Positions 43,904 through 53,760 are shown, numbered from the stretch's first letter. The stretch is DNA of 64,000 bases from Thiohalomonas denitrificans (GCF_900102855.1 NZ_FMWD01000010.1:1-64000), one strand, 5' to 3'. Notes: generated by a model from the sequence alone, not told the origin. Program-made: numbers and translations.

Positions 43904-45901
43904 ATGTCGACCATTCCATCCCATGCAGATTCCGCCGAGCAGGAAAAAACCGTCGGGCCGGAGTCTCGGATATCGAAGAAAAAAGTAGTTGCGGCAGCGG
44001 TCTTCGCCGCCGTCGCGCTCGGCCTCGGCAGCATCGTCCCCAGCGTGGAGATTGCCTGGGTCACGGCCATTCTGCTGCTCACCATCTATCTGTTTGCCTT
44101 CGAGGTGGTGGAGGTAGACGTGGCCGCCATCACGATCATGGTCTTGCTTGGCGTAACCTCGCTGCTGGCACCGCTGATGGGCATCGAACAGGGGCTGGTG
44201 TCGACGCAGCAGCTTTTTGACGGCTTCTCGAGCAACGCGGTGATATCCATCATCGCCGTGATGATTATTGGCGCCGGACTGGACAAGACGGGGCTGATGA
44301 CCCGCGTGGCCGGCGTGATTCTCAAGGTCGGCGGCTCCACCGAGACCCGCATCATTCCCATCATCTCGGGAACCGCCGGCATCATCTCGAGCTTCATGCA
44401 GAACGTGGGGGCTGCCGCCCTGTTTCTGCCGGTGGTCAGCCGCATCTCGGCGCGGACCGGACTGCCCATGTCCCGCCTGCTGATGCCCATGGGCTTTTGC
44501 GCCATTCTCGGCGGCACAGTGACGATGGTCGGCTCCAGCCCACTGATCCTGCTGAACGACCTGATCCTGACCTCCAACCAGGCGCTCCCGGCCGCAGAAC
44601 AGATGGGGACCTTCGGCCTGTTTGACGTCACCCCGATCGGGCTCGTCCTGATGGCCGCAGGTATCGTGTACTTCATTATTGCCGGTCGTTTCGTGCTGCC
44701 CGTCAACAAGTCCGAGGGGATCAGTGCCACCAGCACCATGGACTTCTTCCGCCAGACCTACGGCATCGATTATGAACTTTGGGAAGTGGTGGTGCCGCAA
44801 GGTAGCCCGCTAGTGGGCAAACTGCTCGATGATATCGAGCACCGATTTCGCATTCGCGTCATCGCTGCGCAGCACGACAACGATGTCCGGATCGGCCCCG
44901 GCGGACTGGCTCGCGACGTAGGCATCGAGGCGGGCAGTGTACTGGGCGTACTGGCCTCCCCCGACCATCTGCATGGATTTACCTCGCATTTCCAGCTGGA
45001 GGAACGCGACGATCTGGAGACCTTTACCGACTCCCTGGCCTCGAACACGGCCGGCATCGCCGAGTTGGTCATCCCGCCGGGTTCCAATCTGGTGGGCAAG
45101 AGCGCCCGTGACGTGTGGATGCGCAAGACCTACGGCCTCTCCATGGTGGCGTTGAACCGGGGCGGCGAGACCCTACGGGAAGGGGACGGCATCCGTGACA
45201 AGCCGCTGCAGCCGGGCGACACCCTGGTGGTGCACACCCCCTGGGACGCCCTGGCCCGTCTGGAGAAGGACCACAATTTCGTCGTAGTCACCTCCGAATA
45301 CCCGCGCGAAGAGATGCGCCCGCAAAAGGTGGGTTTCGCCGTTCTCTTCTTCTTGGTCGCCCTTGCGCTGGTGCTGTTCTCGGACCTGCGCCTGTCGGTC
45401 GCGCTGCTGACCGGCGCGCTCGGCATGATCCTCTCCGGCGTGCTCAACATCGACGAGGCCTACGAGGCGGTGAGTTGGAAGACCGTGTTTCTGCTGGCCA
45501 GCCTCATACCACTCGGACTCGCCGTGGAGACCTCGGGCACGGCAAAGTGGATTGCCGAGCAGACCCTGGTGCTGATAGGCGATGCCCCCATCTGGGTTAT
45601 CCAGGCTGCCATCGCCGTGCTCGCCACCTTCTTCACCCTGGTGATGTCCAACGTTGGCGCCACGGTTCTGCTGGTCCCGCTGGCGGTGAACATAGCGCTT
45701 GGCGTCGGCGCCAATCCCGCTGTGTTTGCCCTTACTGTGGCCATTGCCACCTCGAACTCCTTCCTGATCCCGACCCACCAGGTCAACGCCCTGATCATGG
45801 GACCGGGGGGCTACCGCGTGCCTGATTACATTCGGGCAGGCGGCGTCATGACCGTACTGTTCCTGGTCGTAATGCTGCTAATGATGAACCTGATTTTCTG
45901 A
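43904..45901 (+). CDS. SLC13-type permease with TrkA-C (RCK_C) domains
   Basis: A 665-residue membrane transporter of the divalent-anion:Na+ symporter/ArsB group. Two blocks of membrane segments (about 25-250 and 450-660) flank two cytoplasmic TrkA-C domains (about 280-440, e.g. GSPLVGKLLDDIEHRFRIRV and GSNLVGKSARDVWMRKTYGL). The C-terminal motif ATSNSFLIPTHQVNALIMG is typical of the family. Members carry sulfate, dicarboxylates or similar anions with sodium. ATG 43904 follows an agaggaga site; the open frame starts at 43808 inside the previous gene. Location before nhaD suggests a sodium-coupled pair. Confidence 0.9.
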   Translation: MSTIPSHADSAEQEKTVGPESRISKKKVVAAAVFAAVALGLGSIVPSVEIAWVTAILLLTIYLFAFEVVEVDVAAITIMVLLGVTSLLAPLMGIEQGLVSTQQLFDGFSSNAVISIIAVMIIGAGLDKTGLMTRVAGVILKVGGSTETRIIPIISGTAGIISSFMQNVGAAALFLPVVSRISARTGLPMSRLLMPMGFCAILGGTVTMVGSSPLILLNDLILTSNQALPAAEQMGTFGLFDVTPIGLVLMAAGIVYFIIAGRFVLPVNKSEGISATSTMDFFRQTYGIDYELWEVVVPQGSPLVGKLLDDIEHRFRIRVIAAQHDNDVRIGPGGLARDVGIEAGSVLGVLASPDHLHGFTSHFQLEERDDLETFTDSLASNTAGIAELVIPPGSNLVGKSARDVWMRKTYGLSMVALNRGGETLREGDGIRDKPLQPGDTLVVHTPWDALARLEKDHNFVVVTSEYPREEMRPQKVGFAVLFFLVALALVLFSDLRLSVALLTGALGMILSGVLNIDEAYEAVSWKTVFLLASLIPLGLAVETSGTAKWIAEQTLVLIGDAPIWVIQAAIAVLATFFTLVMSNVGATVLLVPLAVNIALGVGANPAVFALTVAIATSNSFLIPTHQVNALIMGPGGYRVPDYIRAGGVMTVLFLVVMLLMMNLIF

Positions 45902-45906
45902 GAGAA

Positions 45907-47322
45907 ATGCGCAACATGAAAGCGATTTTGAGATTGGCCGGGGGCGTCCTTCTCCCGGCCCTGCTGGCCCCCGGGCTGGCGTTTGCTGAAAACGGTGCCG
46001 ACCGACTGGACCTTACCCAGCACTGGGTGGGCTTCGTCGCTCTCGGGATATTCGCCGTCGCCTATCTCTTCGTGATGGCCGAGGAGTTTACCCACCTCCG
46101 CAAATCCAAACCCGTTATCCTGGCGGCGGGCCTCATCTGGGGCCTGATCGCTGCGGTTTACGTTGCAAAGGGTGGCGTGAGCCAGGATGTGGAACAGGCG
46201 GTCCGCCACAACCTGCTGGAGTATGCGGAACTGATGCTGTTCCTGCTGGTGGCGATGACCTACATCAATGCCATGGACGAGCGACTGGTATTTGACTCCC
46301 TGCGCTCCTGGTTGATCCGGAAGGGTTTCAGCTTCCGTCAGCTATTCTGGCTCACCGGTATTCTCTCCTTTTTCATCTCGCCGGTGGCGGATAACCTGAC
46401 TACGGCGCTGCTGATGTGCGCGGTGGTCCTGGCCGTCGGCGGCGACAACGGCCGTTTCGTCTCCATCGCCTGCGTCAACATTGTGGTTGCGGCAAACGCC
46501 GGCGGTGCCTTCAGTCCGTTCGGCGACATCACTACCCTGATGGTCTGGCAGAAAGGAATCGTGGAGTTCTGGTCGTTTTTCGGACTATTCATTCCGGCAG
46601 CGGTGAACTTTCTGGTTCCGGCGGCACTGATGCACTTCGCCGTTCCTGACGAACAGCCCAGCGTTTCGGACGAGCGGGTCGACACCAAGCGCGGAGCCAA
46701 GCGGATCGTCGTCCTGTTCCTGCTCACCATCACCACCGCAGTCGGTTTCCACAACTTCCTGCACCTGCCGCCGGTGGTGGGCATGCTGACCGGCCTCGCC
46801 TACCTCCAGCTGTTCGGCTTCTTCCTGAAAAAAACCGCACACCTGGATGCCGAGCATGAAGGACAAATCGGCGACGTAGTGCCGTTCGATGTCTTCAGCA
46901 AGGTGGCCCGGGCCGAGTGGGACACCCTGTTCTTCTTCTATGGGGTAGTGCTGTGCGTGGGTGGACTCGGCTTCATCGGCTATCTCGCCCTGACTTCCGA
47001 GGTAATGTACCTGCAGTGGGGTGCAACATCGGCCAACGTCGCGGTCGGCGTGCTATCCGCCATCGTCGACAACATCCCGGTGATGTTCGCCGTGCTGAGC
47101 ATGGAGCCCGACATGTCCTTGGGCCAGTGGCTGCTGGTGACCCTGACCGCCGGTGTTGGCGGCAGTCTGCTGTCCATCGGCTCGGCCGCCGGGGTGGCGC
47201 TGATGGGACAGGCGCGCGGCTACTACACCTTCTTCTCCCACCTCAAATGGATGCCGGCCATCGCTGCCGGTTATGGCGCCAGCATTCTGGTCCATTTCTG
47301 GATCAACGCGGGGCTGTTCTGA
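45907..47322 (+). CDS. nhaD: NhaD-type Na+/H+ antiporter
   Basis: A 471-residue membrane protein with a signal-like first segment and about 12 further membrane segments. The NhaD motifs are present: LSFFISPVADNLTTALLMCA, AANAGGAFSPFGDITTLMVW and GVLSAIVDNIPVMFAV, with the paired Asp/Asn and Asp residues typical of the ion-transporter superfamily. NhaD exports Na+ (or Li+) for protons at alkaline pH in halophiles. It is 5 bp after the permease gene; a second in-frame ATG at 45916 is an alternative start. Confidence 0.9.
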   Translation: MRNMKAILRLAGGVLLPALLAPGLAFAENGADRLDLTQHWVGFVALGIFAVAYLFVMAEEFTHLRKSKPVILAAGLIWGLIAAVYVAKGGVSQDVEQAVRHNLLEYAELMLFLLVAMTYINAMDERLVFDSLRSWLIRKGFSFRQLFWLTGILSFFISPVADNLTTALLMCAVVLAVGGDNGRFVSIACVNIVVAANAGGAFSPFGDITTLMVWQKGIVEFWSFFGLFIPAAVNFLVPAALMHFAVPDEQPSVSDERVDTKRGAKRIVVLFLLTITTAVGFHNFLHLPPVVGMLTGLAYLQLFGFFLKKTAHLDAEHEGQIGDVVPFDVFSKVARAEWDTLFFFYGVVLCVGGLGFIGYLALTSEVMYLQWGATSANVAVGVLSAIVDNIPVMFAVLSMEPDMSLGQWLLVTLTAGVGGSLLSIGSAAGVALMGQARGYYTFFSHLKWMPAIAAGYGASILVHFWINAGLF

Positions 47323-47801
47323 TGAGCCGGCACCGTTTTCTGATTCAGGCCCGATCGATCCTGGCGCGCATGGGCAAAGGTCTCGAGCATGCCCATTACG
47401 GCGAACTCCGGCCGCACCACGAAAAGCTGGAACAGCTCTATGGCTATCGCGGCGAATTGCGGGTCGTGGTTGCTCTGGACGCATCGCCCCGACGCCAGGC
47501 ATTCGACTACGCCGTCGAGCTGGCGCGGCGCGAAAGGATGCTGTTGGATGTGCTCCACGTCAGCCCTGCTGCGGGGCTTGAGCTGCCCCCGAAAGGATTG
47601 ATCCCGGCCCTACTCGCGGCAAATATCGACTTCCGGTTGACGCGTCGGGAGGGGGAACTCGCTACCGTCCTGCTGGACTACTCCCGTTTCCGCCCGGACA
47701 TCTTCTGTATCGTGTCCGCAACCCGCACCGAGTTTGTCGGCAGACTGCAGCAACAGGGAGTTCCACAAGTGGTCACCCTTAACGACCGACTCAAGGCTTG
47801 A
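47322..47801 (+). CDS. UspA-like protein, last gene of transporter operon
   Basis: A 159-residue cytoplasmic protein. Residues 45-155 form a universal-stress-like domain (LRVVVALDASPRRQAFDYAV, MLLDVLHVSPAAGLELP, PDIFCIVSATRTEFVG), preceded by a short basic helical region. It is related in layout to the first gene of the operon. The ATG overlaps the nhaD stop by one base (TGATG). It may sense nucleotides or stress and modulate the transporters. Confidence 0.7.
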   Translation: MSRHRFLIQARSILARMGKGLEHAHYGELRPHHEKLEQLYGYRGELRVVVALDASPRRQAFDYAVELARRERMLLDVLHVSPAAGLELPPKGLIPALLAANIDFRLTRREGELATVLLDYSRFRPDIFCIVSATRTEFVGRLQQQGVPQVVTLNDRLKA

Positions 47802-47845
47802 GGTGCCGGCATTCGGCTAATGGAGTGGGAAAAGAAAAAGGCGGC

Positions 47846-47871
47846 GGGATTGGGTTTGACGAACCCATCCC
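47846..47871. terminator. Hairpin between convergent genes
   Basis: GGGATTGGGTT pairs with AACCCATCCC around a 5-base loop, with one bulged T. On the minus strand a CTTTTTCTTTT tract follows after a few bases. It can terminate the FHA gene and possibly the transporter operon. Confidence 0.5.
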
Positions 47872-47887
47872 TCCTCCCCTCCCGTGT

Positions 47888-48268
47888 TTATTTCTTTGGC
47901 GTGGTGTAGAAGATACCGGGCAGAATCCGCTTCATGATGACGGTTTCATTCAGCTCGCTCTGGGCATTCTTGAAAAACCTGAAGAAGGTTCGACCGATAC
48001 GAATCGTGTCACCCTCCATCAGAAGGTGTGCACTGATGCGTTCACCGTTGACGAAGGTGCCGTTGGTGCTGGAGCAATCCCTCAGAACGTACTCCGTACT
48101 CCCGCTCTGTTGACCGGTAACCTTTTCCACAATGGCGTGCTCACGACTTGCCAGGTCATCATCGACACTCAGCTCATTCATATCCCCCCGACCGATGCAA
48201 AACGGCATCGACTCCATGGGGATCTTCACACTCGGGCTGTTGTTCTTGTAGTGGACCAAAATGGCCAT
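47888..48268 (-). CDS. FHA domain protein
   Basis: A 126-residue cytoplasmic protein that is almost entirely one forkhead-associated domain: FCIGRGDMNELSVDD, ASREHAIVEK and CSSTNGTFVNG are the phosphothreonine-binding loops. It should bind phosphothreonine partners. No Ser/Thr kinase or phosphatase is visible nearby, so the partner is unknown. It is monocistronic. Confidence 0.9.
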   Translation of the reverse strand: MAILVHYKNNSPSVKIPMESMPFCIGRGDMNELSVDDDLASREHAIVEKVTGQQSGSTEYVLRDCSSTNGTFVNGERISAHLLMEGDTIRIGRTFFRFFKNAQSELNETVIMKRILPGIFYTTPKK

Positions 48269-48495
48269 TTTGTGATCTCCGTAGCCTTTTCAGGCTAACT
48301 CGAAACATGTGCCAAACTCCCGGTTAAATTTTTCAAAGCGATAACTGTGTCACAAAATCCGGGTCGGCAAAAAAGTCGCTGAAAGGCCGGTAAAAGGCAC
48401 ACGCAAAATCTCAAGACTTTCTCCCTAACATTGTGTAAGGTTTTTGTCGCGACGGATGTCGCACTTTCGCCAGTCCTGCCCTACAAGGAGATACG

Positions 48496-49311
48496 ATGAA
48501 AATATCAAGGATTAGCAGCCTTTTTCTGGCTGCTGTTTTAGCGGTAACGTTGAGTGCCTGTGCGCCAATGGCGATTACAGGCAGTGCCGATGTGGAAACG
48601 ACGGCATTCGGGCCTAAAAAACGTTTTGCTGTTGTTTCGGTTTCATCGCTAAAAACTTTTAGCGGCGAAAAGGGCATTACCCAGCTATTCAAGAGCACCG
48701 ATGAGATTCCCGGCGCCGACACCAAACCCCTGCTTGAAGCGGTGAAACCCAAGGTCATCGCTTCGCTGCATGCGGATCGGAATTTCGTTCTCGTTCCCGA
48801 AAAGAATGTCCTGCACAGTAAGGCTTATCAGCAAATCAAGGAAGATGAACGGAAACTAAAGATGCTGTTCATGAGCGATGAAATAAACGTCGCCGATAAC
48901 TACAAATATCTTTCAGAACCGAAAAAATACGCGCAATTGGCCACCGCCCTGAATGTTGACGGTGTCATTGGCGTTTCCATGGGTTTCTCCATCAGTTCCG
49001 GCAAATCCGGCTTGAGCATCAACGGACTGAGCCTTGGTCGCAAAGCCTACAGTCCACAGGCTACCGTTACGGCGATTGCCTATGACAGACAAGGGAAGGT
49101 GATCTGGAAAGATTCGACACTGAAGCGGGCAGAACCCGGTGACAAAAAAGCCATTTTTCTCCTGGATTTCAGTGATGTGACCGATACCAATTTTACAAAG
49201 CTTCATCCCAAGGCGATTGAGATGGGTGGCAATGCGATCGAGATTCTCGTTTCCAGATTGGATGACACCCTTTCCGGTAAGGGGACGAGCAGCATACAAA
49301 GCATGAAGTGA
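48496..49311 (+). CDS. Predicted lipoprotein of unknown function
   Basis: A 271-residue protein with a lipoprotein signal (ISSLFLAAVLAVTLSACAPM). The mature part has an alpha/beta pattern (RFAVVSVSSLKTFSGEKGIT, QATVTAIAYDRQGKVIWKDS) with a VDGVIGVSMGFSI strand, somewhat like the nucleotide-free beta domains of CsgG/TolB-like envelope lipoproteins. I do not recognise a family. A caaggaga ribosome-binding site precedes the ATG. It is more AT-rich than its neighbours. Confidence 0.7.
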   Translation: MKISRISSLFLAAVLAVTLSACAPMAITGSADVETTAFGPKKRFAVVSVSSLKTFSGEKGITQLFKSTDEIPGADTKPLLEAVKPKVIASLHADRNFVLVPEKNVLHSKAYQQIKEDERKLKMLFMSDEINVADNYKYLSEPKKYAQLATALNVDGVIGVSMGFSISSGKSGLSINGLSLGRKAYSPQATVTAIAYDRQGKVIWKDSTLKRAEPGDKKAIFLLDFSDVTDTNFTKLHPKAIEMGGNAIEILVSRLDDTLSGKGTSSIQSMK

Positions 49312-49435
49312 TTTCATAGGCAACAGCGGTGCCCCGGCCTGATATGGGATACCCAACAGGTCAGCGCTGATTCCGGAAAAGCTCGCTTCCAGGCGGGCTT
49401 TTCCTAACACAGACCGATCCTTTACCTGCCTCAAT

Positions 49436-50470
49436 CTACTCACCGCCCCGGATCCGGGCGACCCGCTGGTCCGTCAGGGGATGAGTGGAGAGATAACCCT
49501 GCCACTCGGCGGCCTCGCAGGTACTGTTGGTCTCTGGACAAGTTTGCTGTTCCAGGCGGTTCAGGATGGCGGCGAAGTGCTCGCGGGAAACGTCCTCACG
49601 CTCGAGGGAGCGAATGGCGTAGGCATCGGCCTCACGTTCAAAGGTTCGGGAGTACCCGAGTTCGGTCAGCACCAACGGCAGGGAGCCGACCAGCGATGAC
49701 ACTGCCGAAAGATCGCCCAGAACTGACACTGCCACCAGAGTGAGTGCCGAGACCTGAAGCCCCCGCCGCAGACCATGCCTGCCCACCACGTGGCCCAGCT
49801 CATGGACGAAGATGCCCAGTAACTCTTCATCCGTTTCGGCCAACGCCACCAGCTGATCGGTGAAGACGATGGTGCCCGATGGTAGCGCAAGGGCATTGGG
49901 ACCGATGGAGTGCCCCGCATCCCGGAACACGATACGCACGGGCGTATCGGGTGCGAGGCGGGAAGCGCTGGCCTGAAAGCGCGCCGTCAACCGCTCGCGG
50001 GTCTCCGTTTGCAGGCGACTGGGGCGAAAGAACTGTTCGTCCAGTACCGCCCAGACCCCCCGGTCAATCTCTTGGTTGATCGAGTACGGGAGCGCGAAGG
50101 CCACCCTCTCTGCCAACACGGGAATGCCATAGCGGACCACCCCGAATACCATGGCGGCCACCATCACCAGAGAGAGAGCAATGGTCCGCCAGTGGCTCTC
50201 GAGCCCATGGAGGATGGCCACGGCTGCATTCGGTAGCAATGCGTCGATGGCGGCGTTGTCGTCGGTTTCGAATTTGGCCCCGGAGGGAAAGGTGAGGAAC
50301 CGGGTCGTATTGCCGAGTCGATCGGAGACCTGCACGCGGGCCGCGGGGAGCAGAGGCTCCCGTTGCTCCCCGGCGACCCGCACCGAAACGGCCCCGCCCG
50401 CGCCGTGCAGCTTTGCCGGCTCGCGCCGCGAGCTGCCGGCAGGGTAATACCAGCCGCTAACGGCCGTCAC
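49436..50470 (-). CDS. M48-family zinc metallopeptidase
   Basis: A 344-residue membrane-bound peptidase. The N-terminal 85 residues form a soluble beta-rich part, then one membrane segment (about 95-115), and a periplasmic M48 domain with the complete zinc site FVHELGHVVGRH and the third ligand in FEREADAYAI. It should degrade misfolded envelope proteins, like the BepA/LoiP group. The GTG start overlaps the stop of the DUF898 gene (GTGA), as is typical for DUF898-M48 gene pairs. Confidence 0.92.
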   Translation of the reverse strand: MTAVSGWYYPAGSSRREPAKLHGAGGAVSVRVAGEQREPLLPAARVQVSDRLGNTTRFLTFPSGAKFETDDNAAIDALLPNAAVAILHGLESHWRTIALSLVMVAAMVFGVVRYGIPVLAERVAFALPYSINQEIDRGVWAVLDEQFFRPSRLQTETRERLTARFQASASRLAPDTPVRIVFRDAGHSIGPNALALPSGTIVFTDQLVALAETDEELLGIFVHELGHVVGRHGLRRGLQVSALTLVAVSVLGDLSAVSSLVGSLPLVLTELGYSRTFEREADAYAIRSLEREDVSREHFAAILNRLEQQTCPETNSTCEAAEWQGYLSTHPLTDQRVARIRGGE

Positions 50471-51759
50471 AGGCCAAGTTCGACGTCGAACAGGTCACCC
50501 ACCTCCTGTCCGATGGCACTCACCTGTTCACTCTGCTGGTCCACGAAACCGTTCAGGTCGCCGGAGCTGACCAGCTGCATGTGTTCCGCAGCGTAGCGGG
50601 CGGTACGCACCCTGGCCCAGGGATAGAACAGCCCCAGGGTCAGGACCATACCGATCGTGTTGAGCGCCACCAGTTTCATGTACGACCCGAGCGCATAGCT
50701 GGCAGTAAAACCGTGATCGTCGATCCGCGTGTTGTTGTATTTCAGGTTGACGCTCTTGACCGTAAACCAGGCGAACAGCAGCAGGTATACGGGCAGCAAC
50801 AGCAGGGTCGGGAGCATGGGCGTCACGGTGCCCAGCGGGACAGAGACGATCATCGCGGCCAAAAAAATCCCCACAAGGGTCAGAAACAGCCTGTAGTAGG
50901 GTCGCGGACCGAGCTCCAGCCGAAAGGCTGTCGCCCCGAAGCGGTGGTGGTCAACGATGAATCGCTGCTGTTTGTAGAATGCCAACGGCATCAGCAGACC
51001 AAAAGTGAGCATCCCCAGCATCGGCCAGCCCACGAAGGCAGCCAATGCCCCCCTCACGTTGCCATCGAAGCCGAACCGGACATTGCGCCACGCGCTGTTC
51101 CTTGCCCGAAATCGCAGCGACTGCACAACAATCCACGGCATCAATACAAATAGCAGCAAAGAACCAATCACCCCTACAACAGGAGCAATTTCGCCCCCCA
51201 CCATGATTACCGCAAACAGCCCAAGGCCGATTAGCCTTCCCTTGAGGATCTGCAGCGGTTCGGCAAGATACTCGAAGCCGCTGCCGTGCAGGCGGGTATT
51301 GCCGTAGAAATAGCGCTGAGTCCGTACCTTCGCCCATGCGGAATAGATACCGAGGGTGATGATCGTCAGGGCGATGTTGACGATCCAGATACGGAAGAAT
51401 TCGGTGCCCGTACCGGCAAAGCTGAAAGGTTCATTGCGTAATTCCCGGTCTGCGACGATATCGTTTTCCGGCAGAGCGGGTGCAGCCGGTATACCCGCGC
51501 CTGATGAAGCGGAAGGTACCGGCGCCGAACGCCGCACGCTGGTCTTGAGGCCCACACGCTCGAGCATCGCACGATACTCGTCTGCCTTGTCCGCGTTGAG
51601 GTTGCGACGAAGAACGACCTGGGGGTGGGAGAACAGCGCGTCCAGCTTGTCGCCCGTGAGGTTGAACACCGAAGCGATCCGCTCCTTCACACTATGCGAC
51701 TCGAAGCCCTCGAGAATTTCACCGCTGAAGACAATTTCGTAATTCTTTGCGTCGGTCAT
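50467..51759 (-). CDS. DUF898 (YjgN-like) membrane protein with extra N-terminal module
   Basis: A 430-residue protein. Residues 1-75 form a module (YEIVFSGEILEG, VKERIASVFNLTG, DALFSHPQVVLRR) shared with the protein at 6713-9001. A Pro/Ala-rich linker leads to the DUF898 region with six or more membrane segments (FSFAGTGTEFFRIWIVNIAL, YFYGNTRLHGSGFEYLAEP, NNTRIDDHGFTASY). DUF898 proteins are uncharacterised membrane proteins often coupled to an M48 peptidase, as here. ATG 51759 follows an aaggga site; the open frame extends to 51849. Confidence 0.88.
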   Translation of the reverse strand: MTDAKNYEIVFSGEILEGFESHSVKERIASVFNLTGDKLDALFSHPQVVLRRNLNADKADEYRAMLERVGLKTSVRRSAPVPSASSGAGIPAAPALPENDIVADRELRNEPFSFAGTGTEFFRIWIVNIALTIITLGIYSAWAKVRTQRYFYGNTRLHGSGFEYLAEPLQILKGRLIGLGLFAVIMVGGEIAPVVGVIGSLLLFVLMPWIVVQSLRFRARNSAWRNVRFGFDGNVRGALAAFVGWPMLGMLTFGLLMPLAFYKQQRFIVDHHRFGATAFRLELGPRPYYRLFLTLVGIFLAAMIVSVPLGTVTPMLPTLLLLPVYLLLFAWFTVKSVNLKYNNTRIDDHGFTASYALGSYMKLVALNTIGMVLTLGLFYPWARVRTARYAAEHMQLVSSGDLNGFVDQQSEQVSAIGQEVGDLFDVELGL

Positions 51760-52322
51760 AATTAGAAATCCCTTAGTTGCTGCAAGGCTCCCCTCGCAAG
51801 TTCCATCATTGACTTGCCTAACATTACGTGAGCGCTTACCGGGCTGCAAGCAGATCTGCCGTCACTTTGATGGCGGACGGTGGCATCGATGAAGACCGGT
51901 AGACCGCCCCTGTCATTCCCGATATTTGCAGCTGTTATACTGTCGCGGAATTCACGGAAAAATAGCGGCAGTCGCGGCCGGGAGAGCGCCGTCTGCGACA
52001 TGACAATGCACTCCGGGCATCATCGGTCCGTTTCGGTTATCGAAGGACGCGACACCGTGTGCCACTGGGGGGACAACGCAGTGCCGGAAGTCGGGTGTGT
52101 GCAGACATCCTGACGGATTACTGCTACGTCAGACCATTTTTGCTACAGCCCTTGCGTACTACTCGCAAGAGTATCCAGACACGTTCGCAGTCTTCCCTGG
52201 CGGTACGCCTTCCGGAGCGATTGCCAGCGCCCGAACGCGGCCTCGCACTGGTTTGCGAGGCGCCCGGTCGGCCAGTGTTCGGAGCCGGATTTTCTTCATT
52301 CATTTCAGCGGAACAAATAGCT
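51760..52322. other. Divergent intergenic region
   Basis: A 563-bp region between the DUF898 and DUF6858 genes. It should hold both promoters. I see no strong repeat, hairpin or supported small gene; an open frame from 52059 merges with the DUF6858 gene but lacks coding-like composition. Confidence 0.4.
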
Positions 52323-52715
52323 ATGAAACAGAGCATGCTGCTTGATAAATACCCCATCCACAGCCTTGAGCTCGACAAGTCGGAGACGACGTGCGAAAAC
52401 GTCGACGCCATCATCGCTTTTCTCAAGGAACGTGTAGAAGCGCATCCCATCTCGCAGTATATCGCGGTGTTCGATCACCACGCCCACACCAGCGCCCTGC
52501 CGGATGGGGAAATCGCCGCGGAAATCCGTGCCGCCAAAATCCTCGTATTCTGCTTCGGCCCCAATCTCCTGTCACCGGGCGTTACCGCCGTGCGCCCCCG
52601 CTCCATCGGAGTCACCGAACTTGCGGACAAGTTCGTCGTCAACTTCATGGAGGCACCGATGCCGGTGGCCAACGATGCGATGAAGGAGTGGGCCCAGGCA
52701 CTACGAAACGCATGA
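52323..52715 (+). CDS. DUF6858-like protein
   Basis: A 130-residue cytoplasmic protein, MKQSMLLDKYPIHSLELDKS at the start, then AHPISQYIAVFDHHAHTSAL, AAKILVFCFGPNL and AVRPRSIGVTELADKFVVNF. This matches my recollection of the DUF6858 family, seen mostly in sulfur- and hydrogen-using bacteria; the function is unknown. Conserved His and Cys residues (FDHHAH, VFCFG) could bind a metal or cofactor. It is monocistronic. Confidence 0.72.
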   Translation: MKQSMLLDKYPIHSLELDKSETTCENVDAIIAFLKERVEAHPISQYIAVFDHHAHTSALPDGEIAAEIRAAKILVFCFGPNLLSPGVTAVRPRSIGVTELADKFVVNFMEAPMPVANDAMKEWAQALRNA

Positions 52716-53045
52716 CGATCGGCTCACTGGAAGCCAAAAAAGAAAAGGTGAGCATATACCGCCGGGCGAGCGCGTCGCCCGGCGAGTAGTGCAAGCTCCC
52801 ACTGCACTGAACGTATCTCCCAAGCCGGAAATCCGCCTCCCGGTCGATCTTGTCGTTCCCCACCTTCAGCATTCTGTAATCAACGGTACCGTCGGTCTGC
52901 GACGGAATCCACGAGATAGCTAAAGAGACAATCACTTCCTGTAGCGGCTTGTGTGGGCCGAATCACGTTTTCTCGATTTCCTGCGTCCGAACGACCCGGG
53001 CTCGGCTAACATTGAAATCGAATAAAACATCCCATAACCAAGCTC
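52716..53045. other. Intergenic region
   Basis: A 330-bp gap between the DUF6858 and AsmA-like genes. A minus-strand open frame enters it (52645-52935) but has no ribosome-binding site and overlaps the DUF6858 gene. No other signal is evident. Confidence 0.35.
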
Positions 53046-53741
53046 ATGCAACGAACCGTAACGTGGTTGGCCTTGCCTTCGGTGCTGCTGGCTATCGCTC
53101 TCTATTTCCTTGCGCTGCCGGCAGCAAAGCTCTGGCTGACAAAGGCCGGCGAATATGCATTGGGTGTCGTCCTCGACATCGACCACATCGAGCTGGAATA
53201 CCAGCCCTGGCCGCTGCTCACCTCGGCTCCCGCTGTGCTCCATCTCGTCGGCGTCGAGATGGCCAACCCACCCGGCTTCGAAGCCCCCGGATTCATGGCT
53301 ATCCGCCGCATCGACGTGCGTTTCACCCCCGTCTTTGTGAGAGAAAACCCGATGGTGATTTCCGAGGTCAGGCTACATGGCTTGTCACTCAACGTGGAAC
53401 GCCGGGAACTGGTCAGCAATGCCGGCATTATTCTCACCCGCCTGGCGGAGTTCGATACTCGGGAGAGCCTGTTCGACCTCGATAAGCAGTTCGTCATCGA
53501 AAGCGTTGTGCTACAGGACGGGGCGGCGCAGATCACCCACGCACCGACCCTTGGCCCCGGCGGCCAACTTGCCGTCAGTTTCGATGACCGACCCCATTAC
53601 CGCATCGCCAAGGCCGACGGTGGTGTTGGGCTTACCACACTGCTGTACGAAGTCATCGACCGGGTGGTAAGCGATGCGCTTGTGCGAGTGGCGCGGGATG
53701 GAGAGGCCCGAAAAGAGCTGGAGGCGAGTCTTTTGGACTGA
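53046..53741 (+). CDS. AsmA-like membrane-anchored protein
   Basis: A 231-residue protein with an N-terminal membrane anchor (VTWLALPSVLLAIALYFLAL) and a periplasmic beta-rich remainder. The segment GVVLDIDHIELEYQPWPLLT and a VRLHGLSLNVERR-like strand repeat are typical of the AsmA/TamB N-terminal domain of bridge-like lipid-transfer proteins. It is much shorter than AsmA itself, so it may cover only the initial domain. The first base follows a weak ribosome-binding site. Confidence 0.65.
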   Translation: MQRTVTWLALPSVLLAIALYFLALPAAKLWLTKAGEYALGVVLDIDHIELEYQPWPLLTSAPAVLHLVGVEMANPPGFEAPGFMAIRRIDVRFTPVFVRENPMVISEVRLHGLSLNVERRELVSNAGIILTRLAEFDTRESLFDLDKQFVIESVVLQDGAAQITHAPTLGPGGQLAVSFDDRPHYRIAKADGGVGLTTLLYEVIDRVVSDALVRVARDGEARKELEASLLD

Positions 53742-53760
53742 CGGCGCAAGAAACGCCCGC

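Noticed and set aside
52645-52935. Minus-strand open frame of 96 residues
   Set aside because: Overlaps the DUF6858 gene, no ribosome-binding site and no recognised family; could be a decayed gene but cannot be supported.
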